Below are positions 38,731 to 45,897 of a stretch of DNA of 64,000 bases, one piece after another (position 1 is the stretch's first letter; every line of letters begins with the position of its first letter). Source of the DNA: Sulfurimonas sp. HSL3-7 (GTDB lineage: Bacteria > Campylobacterota > Campylobacteria > Campylobacterales > Sulfurimonadaceae); the NCBI RefSeq assembly GCF_039645985.1, contig NZ_CP147919.1, positions 868,001 through 932,000 of the forward strand. The letters run 5' to 3'. The notes under the pieces are model-generated. The model had not been told where the DNA came from. It saw only the letters and a list, made by a program, of their open reading frames with translations, and did no database searches. Both the position numbers and the translations under genes were made by a program.

Positions 38731-40055
38731 AGTTCGGTATAGTTCAGGTTTTTAAGATGCAGGTAAAAACTGTGACTGAACTCCTCCAACGTTGTATAGT
38801 TCAGCTCTTTTCCAAAGGGTACGAGGTTGCTGAACTCTTTCTGATAGGGCTCTATAGCATCATTGACCGCTCTGATGATCGCCTCTTTTTCAAAATGCTT
38901 GCTCTGCGTATGATAGAGCGGTCTGTACCCCAGTGCAACAAAGAAGTCACTGTTATTGACCTCGACGAGCAGATGCAGCAACGCCTGATAAGAGGGGTGA
39001 AGACCGTAGTTGTAGAGCATGTAGAATGCCATATAGTGATAGATGGTCGAGACGACATGCGGATAACGATGGTGTCTGAACCAGCGTGACTTTTCCAGCG
39101 AGGCTTCTATAAACTGGATCAGCTCTTCTATCGTGGCACGCTCCATCGGCGAAAAGGTGTAACAGGCCTTGTAAAAATAGGGTGCAAAGGTTTCGAAATC
39201 GAGTTTCTGGAGTTTCAGGATGAAGTTGAGAAGTTCATCATTCTTCTGTTCGACCAGACGTTCGTCCTCCATAAAGTAGCTGCTGATCTTTTCAATGATC
39301 TCCTGCGCAATGTCATTTTGCGGGACGATCAGATAGTCTATCTGAAGCAGCAGACTCAAGAGCGTAAAAGAGACAGTGCTGTTATTGTCGTTAGCCGGGA
39401 GCTGTTTGAGCGCTAGCTGGCAATCCTCTATCCATTGCTGCATGGCACCGTATTTGATGCGAAGCTCATCTTCATCAATACTCTGGAGATGTTCCACCTC
39501 GGTCAGCTTCTTCTGTTTGAAGTGGTAGTGGATGTACTCTTTCTCATAATCGGCATTGAGGGCGAGTTCACGAAGCGGGTAGAAGATCTTCTGGGGCGTC
39601 ATGGTCGTGTTGTCCAGATAGAGCTTGAGCTGCAAAAATTCGCCATGGGTGTAATAACGCACATAGGTCAGCTGGTCATTGCGTTCGAGAAGATGGCGTT
39701 TGATGGCGATATTCATCAGTGCCTTCGCGGTGATGACCGCATGGGCTTCAAAATATTTATCGCTTACGCTGCCGCGGATAACGGCGGTGCCTTGATAGAG
39801 TTCAAAGTGGAGGGTGTCATCCGCATAATGGAGCAGAATATTCTCGTTGGACTCTGCGGCGTTGAAGTTTTCAAGTGAACGCAGATAGTGTTCGTAGGCC
39901 TGTACCGTCCTGCCTTCGCTAAAGGCCTCCATCGCCTGGTTGAAAAGCTCGTTCTCCTGGGGATGGCGTTGTGCATTGATGCTGCGGCCGAAATAGTGTC
40001 GTATCGGGTGAGCAGCTTTTGAATGGTGAAAAAGACGGTATAACCATTCACTCAT
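38727..40055 (-). CDS. Conserved-type cytoplasmic protein paired with the trypsin-like protease, unknown function
   Basis: The 442-residue soluble protein begins with a short TPR-like helical region (about 30-70). A mixed alpha/beta segment (about 72-185) follows, with hydrophobic strands and an LTP/MTPQKIFYPLRELALNADYE ending that resembles the YbjN-like domain at the end of the downstream protease. The remainder is almost all helical. No catalytic motif is seen. It is coupled to the protease by a 4-nt overlap and could be its substrate-delivery or regulatory partner; that is inference from context only. Confidence 0.65.
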   Translation of the reverse strand: MSEWLYRLFHHSKAAHPIRHYFGRSINAQRHPQENELFNQAMEAFSEGRTVQAYEHYLRSLENFNAAESNENILLHYADDTLHFELYQGTAVIRGSVSDKYFEAHAVITAKALMNIAIKRHLLERNDQLTYVRYYTHGEFLQLKLYLDNTTMTPQKIFYPLRELALNADYEKEYIHYHFKQKKLTEVEHLQSIDEDELRIKYGAMQQWIEDCQLALKQLPANDNNSTVSFTLLSLLLQIDYLIVPQNDIAQEIIEKISSYFMEDERLVEQKNDELLNFILKLQKLDFETFAPYFYKACYTFSPMERATIEELIQFIEASLEKSRWFRHHRYPHVVSTIYHYMAFYMLYNYGLHPSYQALLHLLVEVNNSDFFVALGYRPLYHTQSKHFEKEAIIRAVNDAIEPYQKEFSNLVPFGKELNYTTLEEFSHSFYLHLKNLNYTEL

Positions 40056-40127
40056 CGTACACTCCTGCTTTTTACGAATATAAAACGAGTATAGAGTGCG
40101 TCGCCTGAAAAGCGTATGAAGCCGCTT

Positions 40128-40658
40128 TTATTTGGGAAAGCTTTTGAGCAGCTCTTTGACGACCTTGTTGATGTAGGCCGTTTTCTTCTGCGGTGTTTTC
40201 ATCTCTTTGAGATAATCCACCGCGGTCCCGCGCCAGATGATCTTGTTCTTTTTGGGAACGACTGCGTCGACGATCAGTTTGGCTTCTTCATAGCTGTAGG
40301 TCCGCGTCTGCGGCACAGCGATGGTATGGTAGCCGTAACCGTAGGTGTAGGGGTACATATTGACATATTGGTAGTCGGTGTCGATACGGGTCTTTGAGGT
40401 GACCCCGGTATGAAAAAGCAGATAGAAGTCGGCCTCTTCCTGCGGCGATTCGACATAACCCTTTCGCGTCAGTTCACTTTTGAGGGCGGCAATGATGCGG
40501 TCGGAGGTCAGGGTGTCTTCACCTTCAAATGTTTTGTGGACAACAGCAAAATTTTTGGGTGCACGTATATCGGTGTCGGGGTCATAATCGGTTTGGACCT
40601 TCAGCGACGAACATCCGCTGACTAAGATCAGAAAAAGAGCTAGCAGATAAATACGCAT
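40128..40658 (-). CDS. DUF4136-type lipoprotein
   Basis: The 176-residue lipoprotein has its signal peptide ending in the lipobox LVSGC, so the mature protein begins at Cys17. The mature domain has the DUF4136 pattern: an early DYDPDTDIRAPKNFAVV, a central RIIAALKSELTRKGYVE, and a Tyr/Gly-rich YTYGYGYHT region before a final EAKLIVDAV stretch. ATG at 40658 follows AAGGAG; an earlier in-frame start lacks this. Function unknown; the family is found in the outer membrane or periplasm of many Gram-negatives. Confidence 0.82.
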   Translation of the reverse strand: MRIYLLALFLILVSGCSSLKVQTDYDPDTDIRAPKNFAVVHKTFEGEDTLTSDRIIAALKSELTRKGYVESPQEEADFYLLFHTGVTSKTRIDTDYQYVNMYPYTYGYGYHTIAVPQTRTYSYEEAKLIVDAVVPKKNKIIWRGTAVDYLKEMKTPQKKTAYINKVVKELLKSFPK

Positions 40659-40837
40659 GGGAACTCCTTGGATCGTAAAATATAATATTGTAGCTATTTC
40701 TATCGCGATCAAGCTGAAAAATGTGCTCTTGTAGATGACTAGCGGCTCTATTCCGGAGAATATACGGTATTGATTCGATCTGTAGCTTAGTATTTTGTTT
40801 GGAAATATTTTTAGGTGATAGCCGATGAAGGGTATAC

Positions 40838-40905
40838 CCTTTTCGGCATGCTTAGAATTGTTTATTCCCCAAACATGCCGAAAAAGGTACGAAGGAAATC
40901 GTACC
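40838..40905. repeat. Inverted repeats in the 482-nt gap between the lipoprotein and the HTH protein
   Basis: CCTTTTCGGCATG (40838-40850) pairs with CATGCCGAAAAAGG (40874-40887; one extra A). A second hairpin GGTACGA/TCGTACC (40886-40892 and 40899-40905) follows directly. GGGTATACCC precedes the first arm as a short palindrome. The rest of the gap (40906-41097) is G+C-rich with short palindromes (CCGGCCGG at about 40990) and no convincing ORF. It could be transcript structure or the relic of a small mobile element. Confidence 0.5.
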
Positions 40906-41097
40906 CTAAAGAACTTTAATCCTAAATAGAAGTGAAAAGAGCATGGTTTTTAGTGCTACTATCGGTAACATTCTGTCCGAACCCATCTGCCGGCCGGAAG
41001 GTACCCGGTCGTTCTCCCGAGTGTCTTGAGAAGTGAATCCGGCCGATGCCGAGTCGCTTGAGGCGTGCAGCGATAATGGGCCTCCCCTTTCTTCACT

Positions 41098-41120
41098 GAG
41101 AAAATCAGGGATGACCCCTG
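41098..41120 (-). terminator. Terminator of the HTH/histone-tail gene (minus strand)
   Basis: Read on the minus strand, CAGGG-GTCAT-CCCTG is followed by ATTTTCTC, 21 nt past the gene's stop. Confidence 0.5.
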
Positions 41121-41140
41121 GCAGAGATACTGCCTGCAGC

Positions 41141-41542
41141 CTATTTTCCCTTTTTCTGCACAGTTTTCTTGGCAGCAGCTTTATTAACCGTTTTTTTCAC
41201 GGGCTTTGCAGCAGTTTTCGTGCTCTTAGTAATCATTTTTTTCTTAGGAACGCTTTTTTTAGCGACAGGCTGGGCTGTTTTAATAAGGTTTTTGGCCGGT
41301 TTCACGATCTTTTCGGATGCCTGTTCAATGTTAAGCAGGATGGCTTTTGCCTCCTCGAGTGCCTGCTGCGCCCTGTCGATTACATTTAACAGATTTTTGT
41401 CGACGTTGATACGGAGTTTGCCCTTCTCTTTAACGGCGACAATGCTCGATTTTTTGATCATGCGGTAGACCGTTTTCTCGTTTTTGCCGATCAGCTTGGC
41501 GTACTCCTGGACACTCATCTGTTTCATCTGTTTTCCTGTCAT
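41141..41542 (-). CDS. Helix-turn-helix protein with a histone H1-like Lys/Ala tail
   Basis: The 133-residue protein has an N-terminal MerR/excisionase-like helix-turn-helix (about 8-45: MSVQEYAKLIGKNEKTVYRMIK, read in parts), a middle helix (about 50-75) that may dimerise, and a C-terminal tail (about 80-133) made mostly of Lys, Ala, Thr, Val and Pro like histone H1 and the AlgP/HctA-type tails. It probably binds DNA with sequence-specific and nonspecific parts. The starts at residues 1, 6 and 9 are all possible; the ATG at residue 6 has AGGA about 8 nt upstream. A terminator follows. Confidence 0.75.
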   Translation of the reverse strand: MTGKQMKQMSVQEYAKLIGKNEKTVYRMIKKSSIVAVKEKGKLRINVDKNLLNVIDRAQQALEEAKAILLNIEQASEKIVKPAKNLIKTAQPVAKKSVPKKKMITKSTKTAAKPVKKTVNKAAAKKTVQKKGK

Positions 41543-41554
41543 AGTAGATTACGA

Positions 41555-41779
41555 TTACGCACTGCGCAAAAGGTTGACATACCAGTCATCACGATGGTAG
41601 CTACGTTGTCGTTTGAGGGTCAAGCGAAATGCGTTGTCTAAATATTCGACATCATCGATATGCTCTTCAGGGACTTCCAGCTCTTCAAGGCAGTACAGTT
41701 CTACATCGTTTTCGCTGTAAATATCCGGCCAATCCCAACCGCTGTCCAAAGAACGGATCAAAAAAACATTATCTTTCAT
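41555..41779 (-). CDS. Small acidic protein, copy A of a duplicated 74-residue family
   Basis: This 74-residue soluble protein has many Asp, Glu and Trp residues in the first half and a basic LKRQRSYHRDDWYVNLLRSA end. It is about 80 percent identical by eye to the protein at 43762 (MKDNVF, SGWDWPDI against NGWDWPDI, ELYCLEELEVPEE, DDWYVNLLRSA). No domain is recognised. Conservation between the two copies shows that both are real genes. It lies 12 nt downstream of the HTH/histone-tail gene's start, transcribed in the same direction ahead of it. Confidence 0.75.
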   Translation of the reverse strand: MKDNVFLIRSLDSGWDWPDIYSENDVELYCLEELEVPEEHIDDVEYLDNAFRLTLKRQRSYHRDDWYVNLLRSA

Positions 41780-41884
41780 TATAGCCCCGTTATAAACAAG
41801 ATGAGGAGATTGTAATTGCTAAGGATATCGATAGGATTACAGGAATGTCTCAATATGGAAACATTTAGAAAGCGGACGGTTTTG

Positions 41885-42478
41885 TTACCTAATGGGCGTT
41901 TTTTTGCCCCAAAGGCTATGCAGGATCAGTGCCAAAACCGAACCGATAACAGCGAAGAGCATGTCTTTTTGCGCATCCCAGATGTCGCCCTGTGTGAGTT
42001 GTTCTAAACAGATCTCCTGAGGTTTCGGGCAGAACAGTTCCATGCTCAGCCACTCCAGGATCTCATACCCGGCACCGATACTGGTGATGAACAAAAACGC
42101 GATCAGGTAGCTGAGCCGCCTGGAGATGCCCTGATGGTAAAAGACCTCAAAAAACGGCACGAAGACCATGAGGCCGAAAAGAAAATGGATGAACTGGTCG
42201 TAATAGTTCCGCTCCCATCCGAACCAGTCCGAATACCAGATGAAATAGGTCATGTTGTTGTAGGTCATGTGCGCGCCGAAGAGATGCAAGATGACAAAGG
42301 CTGTCAGACTGAGGTAGGTGAGGTTGTTAAAGCGGTAACGTTTGTCGAGCCAGAGCACGACGGGAAACACCGTGACGACCAGAATGTTTTCGAGTGCCCA
42401 GATGCCGACATCGACCGGGTTGATCGCAAGTACGATCCACAATGCAACAAAGATGACGATCAAGCTTTTTTTGAACAT
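41885..42478 (-). CDS. DUF2238 (YjdF-like) inner-membrane protein
   Basis: The 197-residue protein has about six transmembrane helices and conserved polar residues inside membranes (HLFGAH, YDQFIHFLFG, GAGYEILEW, GDIWDAQKDM), the pattern of the DUF2238/YjdF family. No enzymatic function is established. It is normal in length. No clear operon partner; it lies among small uncharacterised genes in the 41-44 kb patch. Confidence 0.82.
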   Translation of the reverse strand: MFKKSLIVIFVALWIVLAINPVDVGIWALENILVVTVFPVVLWLDKRYRFNNLTYLSLTAFVILHLFGAHMTYNNMTYFIWYSDWFGWERNYYDQFIHFLFGLMVFVPFFEVFYHQGISRRLSYLIAFLFITSIGAGYEILEWLSMELFCPKPQEICLEQLTQGDIWDAQKDMLFAVIGSVLALILHSLWGKKTPIR

Positions 42479-42608
42479 AACAGTTGATTACTTTCCTTAT
42501 TGAGGGCTATAGCTTTTACAATGATTTTAACATAGCTGCGTAGATTTTTCTCCTTCTTGTTCCATCTCAAGAGAGATAGAACGAGAAAAGAATCTAACAT
42601 CGTCAAGT

Positions 42609-43106
42609 TTATTGCTGCGACAGCATCGCCATCATAGTCGAGAATGCAAAGAAGACCCAGATCCAAATTAACGTGTGAAACGCGACGGCCAGCAAAATAG
42701 CCCAGTTGTTGTAACCGCCGACGGCGCGCATGGTCTGGATGCGCTTTTGTTCGTCTGCGATGTTTGTTTCGATCTCCGCTTTTTTACTCTGGTAGGTCTT
42801 ATAGACGAAGTAGGGGGCGAGTCCTCCGGTGAGGATCCAGACGATCAACCCGCCGAAAGGAATAGCGAAACTGACGATTGAGAGGGCCAAAAGGCCAAGG
42901 GCAGCCATGTAGGCTTTGCGGTAGAGCAGGTAGAAGATGCCGCCGAAAAAAGCCCACCAGCTCCAGACCCATGACATCTTGTCAATGCCGTTGACGCTGT
43001 ATTGTTTAAAAGCATATCTGTACCAGGCGGTAGACTCAGGCTTGTTGACAAAGGCTTCGACCATTTTGTCGTCGTAATCATTCATTGTGTCGGCTGTCGA
43101 TACCAT
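42609..43106 (-). CDS. DUF2628-type membrane protein
   Basis: This protein of about 165 residues has a hydrophilic N-terminus (about 1-38), two or three closely spaced helices (about 42-100, including WWAFFGGIFYLLYRKAY), a cytoplasmic coiled segment and a final C-terminal helix. The aromatic WxWWAFFGGxxYLLYRKxY block is typical of DUF2628. Function is unknown. The start is placed at 43106, where AAAGG is 7 nt upstream; 43112 is the earlier alternative. Confidence 0.75.
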   Translation of the reverse strand: MVSTADTMNDYDDKMVEAFVNKPESTAWYRYAFKQYSVNGIDKMSWVWSWWAFFGGIFYLLYRKAYMAALGLLALSIVSFAIPFGGLIVWILTGGLAPYFVYKTYQSKKAEIETNIADEQKRIQTMRAVGGYNNWAILLAVAFHTLIWIWVFFAFSTMMAMLSQQ

Positions 43107-43214
43107 TTCCATACCTTTGTTAGTAAATATGAAAAACTATATCGCATAAACGATTAAAGGGGGAACGTACAACGTTTTCCTGACGGCTTTGCAGTCGTGT
43201 TGACATGCTGCGTA

Positions 43215-43580
43215 TCAGCTTGCCAACCAGGCTTCGGCTTCGGCTTTTTGATCTCTTTTGAACGCCTTGATCTCCAGCTCCGGAATGACAGCTCCCTCAA
43301 ACTCACTGGCCATTTTCAACCACAATTTATCGGTCAAAACGGCGGCTTTGTCGAATTGCGTTATAAACCCTATCATCGAAGGAAAGCGTGAAAATTCGAG
43401 GATGATCGCGTCAAAAGAGGGGAGGTGATAATCCACAATGTCGTAGAGCATTTGTCCATGTTCAATGCCTTCGGACTTCTCAACCAGCTCGTTCAACGCC
43501 TTTTGCATCTGCCCCGCATCCAGTTTCCCGCTCATCTCGATCTCTAACCGGTTCGCACCGACGCGCGTGACTGTAAACAT
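43215..43580 (-). CDS. SpoIIAA-like (STAS/SEC14-type) protein
   Basis: This 121-residue soluble protein reads as the SpoIIAA-like domain: a short beta hairpin with RLEIEMSGKLD, then a long helix ending in VEKSEGIEHGQMLYDIVDY, and KAAVLTDKLWLKMASEFEGAVIPELEIKAFKRDQKAEAEAWL read in parts. Such proteins bind hydrophobic ligands or act in regulation, with no fixed role. The ATG at 43580 follows AAGGAG by 6 nt; the longer frame to 43625 is not supported. Confidence 0.82.
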   Translation of the reverse strand: MFTVTRVGANRLEIEMSGKLDAGQMQKALNELVEKSEGIEHGQMLYDIVDYHLPSFDAIILEFSRFPSMIGFITQFDKAAVLTDKLWLKMASEFEGAVIPELEIKAFKRDQKAEAEAWLAS

Positions 43581-43761
43581 TGAGGCTCCTTGATGTGTGA
43601 CGTTGCGCGTTGTGTGCTCCGTCATACTATCTTATACGGATTCGCCTGAAAGAGTGACTATGCCGACATCAGGGTTGGCCGGGTCAGGTTCTCCGAGGTT
43701 GTTGAGGGCCTTGTCTTTGCGGGGAGCCGGAAAACGTAACCTTCCGGTTTTGTATCCGTTC

Positions 43762-43986
43762 TTATGCGCTGCGCAGCAGGTTGACGTACCAGTCGTCGCG
43801 GCGGTAGCTTCGTTTGCGTTTGAGAGTGAGCTGAAAGGCATGGTCAAAACAGGCGACGTCGTCGATCAGCTCTTCAGGGACCTCCAGCTCTTCGAGGCAG
43901 TAAAGCTCGATGTCATTTTCATTGTCAATATCGGGCCAGTCCCAACCGTTGTCCAACGAGCGAATCACAAAAACATTATCTTTCAT
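43762..43986 (-). CDS. Small acidic protein, copy B of the duplicated 74-residue family
   Basis: This is the paralogue of the 41555 protein, equal in length with no gaps. Differences cluster in the middle (HIDDVEYLDNAF against LIDDVACFDHAF). The upstream and downstream sequence is not obviously shared beyond the coding part, so the duplication is old or the flanks have decayed. It is monocistronic and divergent from the nitrilase gene. Confidence 0.75.
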   Translation of the reverse strand: MKDNVFVIRSLDNGWDWPDIDNENDIELYCLEELEVPEELIDDVACFDHAFQLTLKRKRSYRRDDWYVNLLRSA

Positions 43987-44265
43987 AAACAGGCATCCTT
44001 TTTTCTACACGGGGTAGATCGCTTATTTGAAAATATATATTTGAAAAATAATATCAAAAATAGAGCACTAAAGATGCAAAAAAATGTCTATTAAATAGGC
44101 AGTGCGGTTTCTCTTTTCCTCTGTCAGAAAAAGGTTTGCATACCGGGGAACGCTGGGTGCGACTGTTTTAAACTTTTTTTGGAATATGCGATTAGCTCTG
44201 TTGCAGAAGCTTATATCATACTCGGGCGAGCGATAATGAATGATAAAGCGTAAAAGGAGGTTGTT

Positions 44266-45231
44266 ATGCAGCATTCACCTTTTAAAATGGCCGTGGTTCA
44301 GGCTACCCCTGTTTTTATGGACCGTGACGCCAGCGTTGAAAAGGCCTGTGGACTCATAGCGGAAGCGGGGAAGGCGGGGGCGAAACTTGTCGTCTTTCCC
44401 GAAGCTTTTATCCCCGGCTATCCGGACTGGATATGGCAGGTCCCGCCCGGACAAATGCGTCTGAACCAGTCGCTGTACGCCAAACTTCTCGAAGCTTCTG
44501 TTTCCGTGCCTTCGGATGCGACCGAACGGCTGGGGGAGGCGGCAAAAGAGGCCGGTGTCTACCTGAGCATCGGCATCAATGAGCGCAGTTCAAGCGGCGG
44601 TTCTGTCTACAACTCTCTGCTCTACCTCGGACCTGACGGCGGAATTCTCGGTTGTCATCAGAAACTGGTGCCGACCATCGCCGAACGCACGGTCTGGGGG
44701 TATGGCGACCCGGCGACATTGGAGGTCTACGAGACGGAGATCGGCAGGCTAGGCGGCCTTATATGCTGGGAGAACTACATGCCGCTGGTGCGCCAAAGTC
44801 TTTATGAAAAAGGGATCGGCCTCTATGTCGCACCCACCTATGACGAAGGGGAGGCGTGGCAGGCGAGCATGCGCCATATCGGTAAAGAGGGGCGCGTCTA
44901 TATCGCCGGATGCTGCATGGTCCTGCGCAAAGAGGATGTGCTGAAGGCGCTGCCCGAACTGGAACCCTTCTACGAGCACGTGGGCGAGTGGATCAACAAA
45001 GGCAACAGCATGATCGCCGATCCGAACGGCAATGTGTTGGCAGAACCGCTTAGTAAAGAGGAGGGGACCCTATATGCGGAGGTCGACCCGCAAAAGCTGT
45101 TGGGGAGTAAGTGGAACCTCGATGTCGCCGGACACTATGCCCGTCCCGATGCCTTCAGCCTTTGGACGCGGACCTTTGAGCAGAACAGAGACGAGTCGCA
45201 AAAGGGAGAAAGTGAAACCGAGGAGGCGTAA
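44266..45231 (+). CDS. Nitrilase-family carbon-nitrogen hydrolase
   Basis: The 321-residue cytoplasmic enzyme has the Glu-Lys-Cys triad E46 (FPEAF), K133 (HQKL) and C167 (CWENYMPL). The CWENxMPL signature and the length are those of true nitrilases (branch 1), which turn nitriles into carboxylic acids and ammonia; cyanide hydratase or dihydratase is also possible. The start has a strong Shine-Dalgarno (AAAGGAGG). The gene stands alone, with a 277-nt upstream gap in which I see only AT-rich promoter-like sequence. The substrate cannot be told from sequence. Confidence 0.9.
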   Translation: MQHSPFKMAVVQATPVFMDRDASVEKACGLIAEAGKAGAKLVVFPEAFIPGYPDWIWQVPPGQMRLNQSLYAKLLEASVSVPSDATERLGEAAKEAGVYLSIGINERSSSGGSVYNSLLYLGPDGGILGCHQKLVPTIAERTVWGYGDPATLEVYETEIGRLGGLICWENYMPLVRQSLYEKGIGLYVAPTYDEGEAWQASMRHIGKEGRVYIAGCCMVLRKEDVLKALPELEPFYEHVGEWINKGNSMIADPNGNVLAEPLSKEEGTLYAEVDPQKLLGSKWNLDVAGHYARPDAFSLWTRTFEQNRDESQKGESETEEA

Positions 45232-45273
45232 TGCCCGACACGGAATGTTTTTTTTGAGAGTCGGTGAGCCTAT

Positions 45274-45897
45274 TCAGCGTATGCTCTGAAGTGCTTCTCT
45301 GGCCAGGGCGGTGATCTGTTTGAAATCGCCTTGCATGATCGCCCCTTTCGGGACGATCCAGCTGCCGCCGACGCATAAAACGTTGTCGAGTTTCAAAAAG
45401 TCGTTCATGTTGGCAAGGGTGATACCGCCTGTGGGGCAGAAGCGCATAGAGGCAAAAGGGCCGCCAAAGGCTTTGAGTGCCGATGTCCCGCCGACGACCG
45501 TTGCAGGAAAGAGTTTGACGTGCAGCAGGCCGCTGTTTTGTGCGAGCATGACCTCGGAGGCACTGCCGACACCCGGGATAAAAGGGATCTTGTTCGCTTC
45601 GGCACTGGCGATGAGCCCCGGCGTGATACCGGGGCTGAAGACAAAACCGGACCCGTGTTCGAGTGCACTTTTCAGGTCGGACGGATTACAGACGGTACCC
45701 GCACCGACATGCATCTCGGGCATCGTTTTGGCGATCGTTTCAATGGACGTCAACCCGGCCGGAGTGCGGAGGGTGATCTCCATGATCCTGATACCGCCTT
45801 CCAAAAGCGCTTCAGCCAAAGGGAGGGCGTCTCTTTCATTGTCCAGGGCGATAACGGGGACGATCGGCGAGATACTCATGACATCATAGGCGTTCAT
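45274..45897 (-). CDS. eda: KDPG aldolase
   Basis: The 207-residue class I aldolase splits 2-keto-3-deoxy-6-phosphogluconate into pyruvate and glyceraldehyde-3-phosphate, the last Entner-Doudoroff step. The Schiff-base Lys is in the VKLFPATVVGG motif, the general-base Glu in MEITLRT, and the phosphate site in GSWIVPK. Length is standard. It is the last gene of a nine-gene unit, and its ATG overlaps the edd stop by 4 nt. Confidence 0.96.
   Translation of the reverse strand: MNAYDVMSISPIVPVIALDNERDALPLAEALLEGGIRIMEITLRTPAGLTSIETIAKTMPEMHVGAGTVCNPSDLKSALEHGSGFVFSPGITPGLIASAEANKIPFIPGVGSASEVMLAQNSGLLHVKLFPATVVGGTSALKAFGGPFASMRFCPTGGITLANMNDFLKLDNVLCVGGSWIVPKGAIMQGDFKQITALAREALQSIR

Noticed and set aside
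44068-44274. 68-codon minus-strand frame ahead of the nitrilase gene
   Set aside because: It runs over the nitrilase start and ribosome site, lacks a ribosome site of its own and has no protein-like pattern.
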